In this document: in pieces, positions 17,109 to 25,172 of the stretch | Position numbering within the stretch: the first letter of the stretch is position 1 | Layout of the letters: each line of letters starts with the position of its first letter | Origin: UBA2779 sp965232615 | Lineage (GTDB): Bacteria > Spirochaetota > Spirochaetia > DSM-2461 | Direction of reading: 5' to 3' | DNA length: 64,000 bases | Assembly: GCA_965232615.1 (NCBI GenBank) | Contig: OZ246985.1 | Location: forward strand, 930,001-994,000 | Program-made: the position numbers and the translations under genes | Notes under the pieces: model-generated | Seen by the model: only the letters and a program-made list of their open reading frames with translations | What the model was told of the DNA's origin: nothing | Database searches by the model: none

Positions 17109-18641
17109 ATGAAAACCTTGAAAAAACCTGGTTACAGCAACGATGACTGGACCATTGAGTTTGGAGATCTGGGCTTTCTGAACGCCGGTGAAGAACTCTA
17201 TGAGATGGCAGTTCAGGCCCCTGCCCCGTTTGTCATAGGGGTTTGCGGCGGATGGGGCAGCGGCAAAACGAGTCTGCTTCGTTACTGCATGGCCTCCCTC
17301 GGCGGCCTGCCCCTCAGTTGCGGCGAGGGCATCGGCGTTCCCAAAGAGACGGAAATATTCTCTGATACTGTTCGGGGAAAATGGGACGCCCTGGGTGGTA
17401 AAAAGCGTGAGCATTCCGCCCTAACGGTTTGGTTCAACCCCTGGCAGTATCAAAATGAACCAAACCTGATGATTCCCCTACTCCACGAGATCCGCAAACA
17501 GATACCCAAATGGGCAGAGGCCAAATTCACCAGGAAGAAGTTACGATCGGCCGGCGGCCAATTGCTGAACCTTGGTTTCAAAAAGCTGACGGAAGTCATC
17601 GATACCGTAATCGAAAAGAACATCGGGTTTAAGCCGATGGGCTCCTTGTATGAGAAGGGAAAGGAACTCTACAAGGGAAGCCAACCGGCTGTTGCCTACC
17701 GTGAAGTAACCGATGCCCAGCAATTATTTCTTGCCTTTAACGGGGCTGTCCGCCAGGTACTCAATTCAATTAAAGAACTGAGCCGGAATTCCGGGCCCGA
17801 TAAATTGGTCATCTTCATCGATGATCTTGATCGCTGTGAAGATAGAAAAATTCTCGAGGTTCTGGAGACCATAAAACTCTATCTCAACACCAACTCCTGC
17901 ATTTTTATCCTGGGAATTGATCCTGAGGCGGTAGAAAAAACGATTATCCGCTACAGAAAGAACTGCGAGGCGGCTGAGGCCCGCCAATATATGGCAAAAC
18001 TGGTCCAGGGGAACATTCATGTTCCGGTTTGTAGCGACTTTCGCCCCTTCATAAAAAGAATTATCGATCAATGGCCCAAAGATGAAGTTCCAGAGGGTGA
18101 AAAAGAAAAATTAGCCGAGGTTGTGAATGAAATATGGGAGCACAACCCCAGAAAGGTGAAGAATTTTCTCAACGCCCTTTTGTTTCGCTGGAAGCTGATC
18201 AATAAACAAAAGCCCGTTCCAACCCTGCACCAATCGGCCCTCCTCCTGTCCCTGCAATTTCGTTTTCCGGTAATCTATAAAAGCATCGCCTTTCACCCGG
18301 AGAACTTTGGGCATTTTTGTACGGCCCTGGTTCAAGTTATACAAAGCGAATCAACCGGTTCGCCCCATACCGAACAGACAGTATCCGCTGGATCGGAAAT
18401 GACGCATCGATACATTGAAGAAATGGCAACTGTGTTCCGCAGGGGTGTGGCCGATACCACCTCTTTGGATGCCTACCAGGGGCGTTTGTTTGAGTACACC
18501 TATGATAGGCGGTTATTCATGGATATACATAAAAAAATCGTCGGCGATTGGCCAAAGCTTTCCCGAGAGAAAAAAACTCGACGCACAAAGGCTGTTAAAG
18601 CCTTTTTCACCACAGAAGCCGGTGGCAATGTATTACACTAG
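17109..18641 (+). CDS. KAP family P-loop NTPase
   Basis: This 510-residue ATPase has Walker A GGWGSGKTS (47-55), the KAP-typical VWFNPWQYQ (107-115), Walker B LVIFIDDLDRCE (233-244) and a sensor-like FILGIDPEAVEKTI. The membrane helices inserted in many KAP proteins are not visible, so it appears cytoplasmic. KAP NTPases occur in phage-exclusion proteins such as PifA and in other conflict systems; the function here is inferred. AAGGAG lies 5 nt before ATG. The stop is 27 bp before the NACHT gene, so the two are almost certainly cotranscribed. Confidence 0.88.
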   Translation: MKTLKKPGYSNDDWTIEFGDLGFLNAGEELYEMAVQAPAPFVIGVCGGWGSGKTSLLRYCMASLGGLPLSCGEGIGVPKETEIFSDTVRGKWDALGGKKREHSALTVWFNPWQYQNEPNLMIPLLHEIRKQIPKWAEAKFTRKKLRSAGGQLLNLGFKKLTEVIDTVIEKNIGFKPMGSLYEKGKELYKGSQPAVAYREVTDAQQLFLAFNGAVRQVLNSIKELSRNSGPDKLVIFIDDLDRCEDRKILEVLETIKLYLNTNSCIFILGIDPEAVEKTIIRYRKNCEAAEARQYMAKLVQGNIHVPVCSDFRPFIKRIIDQWPKDEVPEGEKEKLAEVVNEIWEHNPRKVKNFLNALLFRWKLINKQKPVPTLHQSALLLSLQFRFPVIYKSIAFHPENFGHFCTALVQVIQSESTGSPHTEQTVSAGSEMTHRYIEEMATVFRRGVADTTSLDAYQGRLFEYTYDRRLFMDIHKKIVGDWPKLSREKKTRRTKAVKAFFTTEAGGNVLH

Positions 18642-18668
18642 CCGTTTTGATTTGTGGAGGAATGCCGC

Positions 18669-21509
18669 ATGACACTGGAAGAAATTCAGAGAATGGCCGC
18701 CAAACTCGGCTTGGACGACAAGAACATAAAAGCCCGCAACATCTATGTCAACTGGCTCTATAAAAATTTCGGCCTCATCACCATGGCCGGGCTGGTCGAC
18801 GACGATGCCCCTGTCCAGGTAGAAGCGATGTATGTCTCCCGTTTTTTTTCCGAAGCAGAGGTTCCCGAGGAGGAGGGTAGTAGAACAATAAAAAAAGCAG
18901 GAGAGGATGGTGGAAAAAAACTTGACATCCTCTACTGGCTCGACAAAGAGCATTTTATTACGATTGCCGGACTTCCCGGCGCAGGGAAAACCTGGCTTGT
19001 TCATGAGCTGACCCTTGAGACGGGTATCAGAAAGGGAACGGCCTTTAACAATACCTATCCCTGGATTATTCCCATTCCCCTGATCTTGAGGGAGTACGAT
19101 ACAAAGAAGTTAAGCTCCCTTGAGGAACTTCTCTCCGCTTTTTTTGATCGTGTAATAAAGAAGAATCCTCGGTTTAGCCCGAAGGATCTGGATGCATACC
19201 GCCGGAAGGGTCAGTTCCTCATCCTGCTTGACGGGATAGACGAAGTCGGGCCAGCGCATCGCAAAAAGATTATGGCATGGGCCCGGGAAACTTATTCCAA
19301 AGAGGAGATTCCTAACCGTTACATCGTTACCGGCCGCCCCCCCGGTTTTAAGGGATTAAACACCGACATGCCGACCGCCGAAGGGGAAGATGTCAAACTC
19401 CACCTCCTTCCGTTTACGGATGAACAGAAGGAAGAATACATTAAGAAATGGCATAAACTGCGCCCCGGGGCAAGCGAGGTGGAAAGAGAGGCAAAACAGA
19501 AAAGCCTGATCGGGGCCCTGGCCGACCGGGATTATCTAGACACCATGGCGCGGCGGCCCAGTTTCCTGGCGCTGATCTGCTTTGTCCACAACAATCTTGG
19601 GGAACTGCCCCACAGCCGCGCGACCCTCTATGATAAGATTATGGATGCCTACATCATGCAGCTTGAAAAGGTGCGGAATCTATCGAAAAGCCGCCCCTGG
19701 GAAAAGGGCGATCTTGTTTTTCTCCTGAGCCGACTGGCCTTAGACTGGCAGTGTGGAGCCGACAGCGACAATGACGAAGAACGGATCCTGAGCGAGCCAA
19801 TAAAGGCCGTAAAGAAACGCTTTGACGAATATCTTAGGGAAAAAAACCGTTACCGCACCATTGAGGAGGGGGATGCCGAAAACCTCCTGCCCTTCTACCT
19901 GGCCCGAACCGGTATCCTCTCGGAGCCCCAGGCCGGGACCGTCCGGTTTGCCCATAACTCCTTCCAGGAATATCTGACCGCCTACTACCTCAATGTCCGC
20001 CACCAGGATGGGACAGCTAATAGTTTTGAATTTTTACTAAAACGCATTGAATCTGAATTCTGGCGGGAAAGCGCCCACCTCTACCTTTCCCTGCGGCAAA
20101 AGGATTCGCAGAATCTCGCCTACCGCACCATTCTGCGAGCGCTCGACCTCAATAAGGCGGGGCAGCGGCTTTTCCTGGCGGAGATTTTGGGAAGCGAGGA
20201 AATCGCCTTCTCGGAGGAAGAGCGGAAACGGTGGATCGAACTCCTCCTCCTTTCCACGATGGGCGGAAAAGGGGAACGCAGCCTATGGGGGGCTCTTCTT
20301 AAGAGAAAAAATAATTCGGAGACAGTACATGCCCTTTGCGATGATTGGCTGAAAAAAAGGCCTGCATCGGTGAGGGATGAATTTAAGAAGCAGTGGAAAA
20401 AGATAAACCGCCTTAGCTATCTCGGTGTTGACGGGGGAAATAGGGATGATCCATTAGAGGGCCCTCAGGCAGATCAGGAAGAGCCGTACTTGAAAGAAGC
20501 GTACAAACCCAAGGAGGATGCCGACCTCTTCCTCAATAGCTGGGACATAAAGGTGATTCTGTGCTCTTTCAGTGGTGATGACAAGACTGACGATGCTGTT
20601 GAGAAAAATCTGAAAGGTCTGGATCCTTCCTTATTGTATAAAGACGATGCCAACACGGAGCTTTATTGGCTGATCCAGCAAACACCCTATTATTGCGCCC
20701 CGCCCACGCCACCGGTGTCCCTATTTTGGAAGGATCTTTTTCTTATTATTCCGCAGAATATCGCTGAACTAGGCCGATACGAATGGCTGAAAAAGATGCG
20801 GGCATTCCAGCTCCTTGTTTTGGGAGAAATATTAAACCTGGATATTCTTCAGGATCTGGCTCTGGCTCTGGCTCGGGCTCTGGATCTGGCTCTGGCTCGG
20901 GCTCTGGATCTGGCTCTGGCTCGGGCTCTGGCTCGGGCTCGGGCTCTGGCTCGGGCTCTGGATCGGGCTCGGGCTCTGGCTCTGGCTCTGGCTCTGGATC
21001 GGGCTCTGGCTCTGGATCTGGCTCTGGATCTGGATCTGGATCTGGCTCTGGCTTTGGATCTGGATCTGGATCTGGCTCTGGATCGGGCTCTGGATCGGGC
21101 TCTGGCTCTGGATCGGGATCGGGATCTGGCTCGGGAAGGTATTATGCTTTATCTCTCTGCTATTTTTTATATGACTGCCTATTGCCTGCTTGGAAAAGAG
21201 GGAATGCCATCTTTTAGGAAAGAGGAATTTCCCTCGGAGGAGCGTCCGGGGAAAGATGAAATAAGGGGGCTTCTGAAAGATAATACCATAGAGCTAGAGA
21301 TCGAAGGCTGGAACGATGGGCAATACGAATCGGCAAAGAAAGAAACTTTCTGGCCTGGAAATCTTGCCCGGCGCCTGAGGAAACAGATGGAGGAACAGGA
21401 TATCGAAACGATTGATTTTTCCCCTGAGGCATTTACCCGGTGCTTCAATGCGCGGGTAGCAGAATTTAGGGCAAAGGTTGAGGCTGGGAAGCAAAACCGT
21501 AAAGGGTAA
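18669..21509 (+). CDS. NACHT-domain STAND NTPase with alternating A/D-L/R repeat segment
   Basis: This 946-residue protein has an N-terminal region (1-95) ending before a NACHT NTPase: Walker A AGLPGAGKTWL (about 100-110), Walker B FLILLDGIDEVG (184-195) and RYIVTGRPPGF (217-227). A helical region follows (RPSFLALICFVHN, RFAHNSFQEYLTAYYLN). Residues 729-822 are 94 residues alternating Ala/Asp with Leu/Arg, encoded by 47 hexanucleotides. A unique C-terminal domain of about 125 residues follows. ATG 18669 is preferred to the upstream GTG because GGAGG lies 8 nt before it. Bacterial NACHT proteins include antiphage sensors; the pairing with KAP is the main reason to suspect defence. Confidence 0.88.
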   Translation: MTLEEIQRMAAKLGLDDKNIKARNIYVNWLYKNFGLITMAGLVDDDAPVQVEAMYVSRFFSEAEVPEEEGSRTIKKAGEDGGKKLDILYWLDKEHFITIAGLPGAGKTWLVHELTLETGIRKGTAFNNTYPWIIPIPLILREYDTKKLSSLEELLSAFFDRVIKKNPRFSPKDLDAYRRKGQFLILLDGIDEVGPAHRKKIMAWARETYSKEEIPNRYIVTGRPPGFKGLNTDMPTAEGEDVKLHLLPFTDEQKEEYIKKWHKLRPGASEVEREAKQKSLIGALADRDYLDTMARRPSFLALICFVHNNLGELPHSRATLYDKIMDAYIMQLEKVRNLSKSRPWEKGDLVFLLSRLALDWQCGADSDNDEERILSEPIKAVKKRFDEYLREKNRYRTIEEGDAENLLPFYLARTGILSEPQAGTVRFAHNSFQEYLTAYYLNVRHQDGTANSFEFLLKRIESEFWRESAHLYLSLRQKDSQNLAYRTILRALDLNKAGQRLFLAEILGSEEIAFSEEERKRWIELLLLSTMGGKGERSLWGALLKRKNNSETVHALCDDWLKKRPASVRDEFKKQWKKINRLSYLGVDGGNRDDPLEGPQADQEEPYLKEAYKPKEDADLFLNSWDIKVILCSFSGDDKTDDAVEKNLKGLDPSLLYKDDANTELYWLIQQTPYYCAPPTPPVSLFWKDLFLIIPQNIAELGRYEWLKKMRAFQLLVLGEILNLDILQDLALALARALDLALARALDLALARALARARALARALDRARALALALALDRALALDLALDLDLDLALALDLDLDLALDRALDRALALDRDRDLAREGIMLYLSAIFYMTAYCLLGKEGMPSFRKEEFPSEERPGKDEIRGLLKDNTIELEIEGWNDGQYESAKKETFWPGNLARRLRKQMEEQDIETIDFSPEAFTRCFNARVAEFRAKVEAGKQNRKG
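20853..21134 (+). repeat. 47-unit hexanucleotide tandem repeat within the NACHT gene
   Basis: The unit is [GCT or GAT][CTG or CGG], with one TTG variant, repeated without interruption for 282 bp. Every unit adds two residues, so copy-number change never breaks the frame. No stop codon occurs in any of the six frames across the tract. The mix of four unit types is irregular, so it is not a recent clonal expansion of a single unit. Confidence 0.97.
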
Positions 21510-21539
21510 TCATCGGAATATAATTAGGTTGGGGCCTTG

Positions 21540-21978
21540 GAATGTTGACAGGAAACCAAGGACATTAGTAAAGAAGGTATGCCCATGGTCAATATTGTTT
21601 ACAGCACATCCTTTAGAAACAAACCGTTAAGCGATGAAGAGAATGCCTCCAGCAAAGAAAAATCGAAGGTGCGTGTCCGTGTGGAGCACGTATTCGGTTT
21701 TATGAAAGCGACTATGAAAGTGGACAAGTTGCGTACTATAGGTAAAGAGAGAATAGAAGGGATCATTGGACTACTGAACCTTAGCTATAACATGTGTCGT
21801 AATGTGTATTTGAGACAATCCCTGGGATAAGTGGGCACTGAATGTGCTCCGGAAGCCGAAAAAAGCCTGATAACGGGTTGAAATCGCTAAGAAAGGTCGA
21901 AATTTTCAGACCAAAATTAAAAATAAAAGGACGTTTTCCCGATTCAAAGGTTGACAAACTATTTTTTTAGAGGTACCC
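21540..21978 (+). mobile_element. IS5-family element, 5'-truncated remnant
   Basis: The remnant contains the C-terminal part of a transposase (separate entry) and about 150 bp of 3' noncoding DNA. It ends TTTTTTTAGAGGTACCC at 21962-21978, identical over its last 16 bases to the terminal inverted repeat of the dispersed hairpin repeats. This makes it the best candidate for the family's parent or helper element. The boundary on the left is not sharp. Confidence 0.65.
21555..21830 (+). pseudogene. IS5-family transposase, C-terminal fragment
   Basis: About 90 residues match the IS5-type C terminus: STSFRNKPLSDEE, KSKVRVRVEHVFGFMKATMK and IGLLNLSYNMCR. The final catalytic Glu lies in RVEHVFGFM. 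The two upstream catalytic Asp residues are missing, and an in-frame stop precedes the fragment. It is inactive. Confidence 0.8.
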
Positions 21979-22097
21979 TTTGCACTCTGTATTATCAAAG
22001 CGGGTTTCTTTTTGTTTGTTATTTCGTTTCATGTAAATATTTTAACATGAGAAACCTGCTTTGTGTCAAATTATTGGTGAGAAATAGAGGTTAAAAT
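21979..22097 (-). mobile_element. IS1380 terminal fragment, second copy
   Basis: This 119-bp stretch is nearly identical to 14405-14520, including CACTCTGTATTATCAAAGCG and the terminal TTGGTGAGAAATAGAGGTTAA. It is in the same orientation as the first copy and abuts the repeat-type terminus at 21978. Together the two copies bracket the accessory island. Confidence 0.85.
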
Positions 22098-22129
22098 CCC
22101 ATGTTAAAGTTCCAGGAAGCAGGAGGAAT

Positions 22130-23026
22130 ATGAATAAGATAATTACATTAGGAATAGCTGTAGTCTTCAGCCTGAGCTCATTGAGTGCTCAGACTCCTGA
22201 ATGGATATCCAAACGGCTTCGTTCAGATAGTTTTTTTTATGGACGTGGTGAAGGGATTACACAGGAGGATGCTGAAATCTCAGGCAGAGAAGAAATACGT
22301 TTGCAGTTGAGTTCTCAGGTGATTGGATTGATCAGATCAGAAGATGTCGGCGATGGGGAAATAGAAGCTGTTGACGGTATGATTGCATCCTTCTTTAACG
22401 ATGTGAAACTCAGAACTGCAGAAGTGGAAGACCGCTATGAAGCGGATGGTTTGAACTATACTCTTGTTCGATATCCTGAAAGTTCTGCTCTGATCATTGC
22501 TCAAACAGCAGTAAAACGATTCCAGGAAAATCACTCCGTGGATCCGAAAACTGTAATCAATCATTTTGATGAAGGAGCAATGATTCGGGCGGCACGATTG
22601 GAAAGAGTGTTGTATGATGCTGTCGCTGGAAACTATGGAGACGATTTATTCGTTTCTCTGAAGAAAAATATACTGACAATTCAAATTCTTAATTTTGCTG
22701 CAAATAGAACAAATCTAACAGAGAGTCAGAAACAGGGTCTGAATGCACTGGGGGCCATCCTGGTGGATGAAATCAGTGATATTGATCATGAATCCGTGGT
22801 TGTTTCGGGCCATGCTAATCCTACAGGAATAAAAGGGGAAGAGGATCTCCTTTACCGCATTTCATTCTCCCGTGCCAAAACGATGGCAGACATTCTCCGT
22901 GGGGTTGGTTTGGAAATTGACAGGGTTCAAGGACTGGGAGGCAGTGTCCTGCTGGGTAATACCAGAACTCTGGAAGGCCGCAGTCTCAACCGGCGGGTAG
23001 TAATTCAGGTGGTGTTGGAACTATGA
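22130..23026 (+). CDS. Envelope protein with LPP20 and OmpA-like domains
   Basis: This 298-residue exported protein begins with signal peptide IITLGIAVVFSLSSLSA. PEWISKRLRSDSFFYGRGEG and AEISGREEIRLQLSSQV form an LPP20-type domain. The C-terminal OmpA-like peptidoglycan-binding domain shows DHESVVVSGHANPTG and SFSRAKTMADILRGVGL ending RSLNRRVVIQVVLE. It probably links the outer membrane or periplasm to peptidoglycan. AGGAGG precedes ATG. It overlaps the next lipoprotein gene by 4 bp. Confidence 0.82.
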   Translation: MNKIITLGIAVVFSLSSLSAQTPEWISKRLRSDSFFYGRGEGITQEDAEISGREEIRLQLSSQVIGLIRSEDVGDGEIEAVDGMIASFFNDVKLRTAEVEDRYEADGLNYTLVRYPESSALIIAQTAVKRFQENHSVDPKTVINHFDEGAMIRAARLERVLYDAVAGNYGDDLFVSLKKNILTIQILNFAANRTNLTESQKQGLNALGAILVDEISDIDHESVVVSGHANPTGIKGEEDLLYRISFSRAKTMADILRGVGLEIDRVQGLGGSVLLGNTRTLEGRSLNRRVVIQVVLEL

Positions 23027-23592
23027 AGAATAAATTTATATACATTATCGCTGTAACCGTACTTTTTACAGCTTGTGCTTCGACTGAAGCAGCTCCCGAG
23101 CAGGAGGTTGTTCCTGAGCTTCCAGTCCAGGAGGTTGTTGAACCGGAACCTGATTTACCGGAATGGGTTCGTAATCCTCCTCTGGAAGAGGGAATGATTT
23201 TTGGGATTGGCAGTGATACAGATTCAGATGTAGCGGATCAGGAAGCTGTCTCTGATTCTGTATGGCAATTACACTCTCGTCTAAAAAGTGTTGTAATTGA
23301 TCCATCCATCGCTGAATCTGAGGTGAAAGACAGGATATCTACTTCTCTTCGGGTCTATATAGAGGATGCTGCTGAATGGGATGGAGAGATTATTGAGGAG
23401 TATAATGCCCCGGATGGAATTATATGGAAGCTTGCTCGAATGCCGATTTACAATGCTGTTGATGCTGCAGAGGGTGTGCTCAAGTCCCATTCGGAAGAAC
23501 TTGGAATTGACAAAGAAGTCATGACTTCCCTGATTGTCAAAGTGGAGGAAGAGGTTCCAATGAAAAGGGTGGAAAATCCAGAGAATCAATAG
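23023..23592 (+). CDS. LPP20-family lipoprotein
   Basis: This 189-residue lipoprotein has a lipobox (LFTAC) after a 17-residue hydrophobic leader and a Pro/Glu-rich linker (PEQEVVPELPVQEVVEPEP). The LPP20-like domain has LPEWVRNPPLEEGMIFGIGS and QEAVSDSVWQLHSRLKS. ATG overlaps the preceding stop (ATGA), so the two LPP20 proteins are translationally coupled and probably form an envelope complex. A hairpin repeat copy starts 33 bp after the stop. Confidence 0.82.
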   Translation: MKNKFIYIIAVTVLFTACASTEAAPEQEVVPELPVQEVVEPEPDLPEWVRNPPLEEGMIFGIGSDTDSDVADQEAVSDSVWQLHSRLKSVVIDPSIAESEVKDRISTSLRVYIEDAAEWDGEIIEEYNAPDGIIWKLARMPIYNAVDAAEGVLKSHSEELGIDKEVMTSLIVKVEEEVPMKRVENPENQ

Positions 23593-23625
23593 ATCATGGT
23601 TACTTCCTGGTGTTACTGAACATAT

Positions 23626-23879
23626 CAGTACCTCTAAAAAACCGTTTTTGGAATTTAGCGCAGTGGTGGTGTGTTCCTCGGGCTATGCCCTGCGGTACAC
23701 ACCTGATTAAATTTTTTCTTGATGCAAGGCGGCAAAAGCGGAGCGTAGCCTAAGCGGTTGGCGGTGCGTTCCTCGGAGCTTTGCTCCTGCGGTACGCACC
23801 TGTTTACGTGAGCATTTTGGCAACACAGTAGCAGTGGAAAAGATCAAGCCAAAAACGAAATAAGGTTTTTTGAGGGCCC
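23626..23879 (-). repeat. Hairpin mobile repeat, copy 2 (full length, reversed)
   Basis: This 254-bp copy starts CAGTACCTCTAAAAAACC and ends GGTTTTTTGAGGGCCC. It carries hairpin B first and then hairpin A, the reverse of copy 1. The flanks ATAT (23622-23625) and ATAT (23880-23883) form a perfect 4-bp target duplication. Confidence 0.88.
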
Positions 23880-23927
23880 ATATATATTCGGTAGCTTTCC
23901 AGGCCGGGGCTGCCATTCCTCCAGCGC

Positions 23928-24494
23928 TCAGTCCTTACCAAAATCAGGATTAAACCTCCGTTCAGCTCTGATAGTTGATGGCGGTCCATGACCGGGAAGT
24001 AATAGAAAATCATCATTTAGAGTTAGTAGATTCTCCTTCAATGACTGGCGGAGGTTTGTAAGTGCACCGGTGTTTTTAACGTAACCAATCCTGCCGGCGA
24101 ATATCATGTCCCCTGTGAATATACAGGAATTGATTCTGTATATCCGACTATCCTCTGAATAACCCTTGACAGGAAGGACTTCATATTCAAAACAGTCGAT
24201 TGTCTTTCTTGAGCCATAGTCGGCTAGCAGAGATTGAAAACCAGTCACAGAGGTGCTGCCGGCAACAATGACAGCCTTGTAGATTTTGAGCAGTGTTCGC
24301 AGTCCGCCAACATGGTTGCTATGTATATGGGTTATCAGTACCCCTTTAATATCAAAACGATTTTCCTCAATGAGCTCGAATAACGATTCGCTGAATCGTC
24401 CTGGATCAATTAATATGGCCGAACCCCCATCAGCAGGACCGATGATATAGGTATTGCTGATTCCTGCCTCATGAAAATAACTGACAAGTTTCAA
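23928..24494 (-). CDS. MBL-fold metallo-hydrolase with altered metal motif
   Basis: This 188-residue single-domain metallo-beta-lactamase-fold protein resembles glyoxalase II-type hydrolases. The metal motif reads THIHSNHVGG, where the usual HxHxDH aspartate is Asn. Later ligands are present as FTGDMIF and LLPGHGPPS. The start of strand one is NTYIIGPADGGSAILIDPG. Loss of the aspartate would be expected to weaken the second metal site, so activity is uncertain. The start overlaps the pentapeptide-repeat gene stop by 4 bp. Confidence 0.82.
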   Translation of the reverse strand: MKLVSYFHEAGISNTYIIGPADGGSAILIDPGRFSESLFELIEENRFDIKGVLITHIHSNHVGGLRTLLKIYKAVIVAGSTSVTGFQSLLADYGSRKTIDCFEYEVLPVKGYSEDSRIYRINSCIFTGDMIFAGRIGYVKNTGALTNLRQSLKENLLTLNDDFLLLPGHGPPSTIRAERRFNPDFGKD

Positions 24495-25087
24495 TCTATA
24501 TCTCCTGGCATGATAAAGGCATCTTCTGGATTAGAATCGGTGAAAACAGCGTTCTCCAGGTTGGAATCAATGAAATCCACCCTGACCAGGTTGCAGCCAC
24601 AGAATTGAGCATCCTTCAAACTGGCTCCAATGAAACGGCTGCAATATAAATCGGATTCATTGAAGACAGATGAATCACCCAGTATTCCATTGAAATTTAT
24701 ATTGATCAGATCAGATCCGGTGAAATCACTGTGGGAGAAATTGCTCCCTGCAGCTACTGTGCTTAGCAGCTTGATGGAAGTGAACTGACAGTCCATGGCC
24801 TGGATTTCATCCAGCATGCACATGTAGAATTGAGATGCACTGAAATCCGACTTGTCGAAGCGGCATTGACTGAAATTGCAGTGCCAGAAATCTTTGTTGG
24901 TAAGATTCAGACCTGACAGATCCATATTTTTCCAATTACAGCCGGACAGGGTTTTCCTCCTGACAATGCTTTTTCGGACTGTATTGATGTATTCTTCTTT
25001 TTCCGGATGATGAACATGGCAGAAATCACTGTCCGTCCAGGCTGGTTCAAGACAGTTTTGTAAACAACAGGTATCTGTTATCTGCAT
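24491..25087 (-). CDS. Pentapeptide-repeat protein with Cys/His N-terminal motif
   Basis: From Met 25087 the product is 198 residues. The N terminus CCLQNCLEPAWTDSDFCHVH is a small Cys/His cluster that could bind zinc. From about residue 60 on, A(D/N)LxX-type pentapeptides recur (MDLSGLNLTNKDFWHCNFSQ, CRFDKSDFSASQF, SDFTGSDLININF, SNLENAVFTDSN), predicting a right-handed quadrilateral beta-helix. Such proteins act as scaffolds or DNA mimics; no role is evident here. The open frame extends another 78 codons upstream, over the divergent gene at 25173, and the ribosome binding site is weak, so the start is uncertain. Confidence 0.75.
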   Translation of the reverse strand: MQITDTCCLQNCLEPAWTDSDFCHVHHPEKEEYINTVRKSIVRRKTLSGCNWKNMDLSGLNLTNKDFWHCNFSQCRFDKSDFSASQFYMCMLDEIQAMDCQFTSIKLLSTVAAGSNFSHSDFTGSDLININFNGILGDSSVFNESDLYCSRFIGASLKDAQFCGCNLVRVDFIDSNLENAVFTDSNPEDAFIMPGDID

Positions 25088-25172
25088 AAGTGAGAGTAAC
25101 TTATTGTATCTTTCAGTGCAACAGTCCGACAGGTGCTTGCATTGATACCATGAGTCGGGATAGAACCATGTA

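Noticed and set aside
16910..17146. A 78-residue reading frame running into the KAP gene start
   Set aside because: It spans two inverted repeats, has no recognisable domain, and overlaps the well-supported KAP start.
20783..21217. A 144-residue reading frame rich in Gly-Ser repeats overlapping the NACHT gene
   Set aside because: It is the +1 frame of the hexanucleotide tract, with no ribosome binding site and no homology outside the repeat. The NACHT frame is continuous through it.
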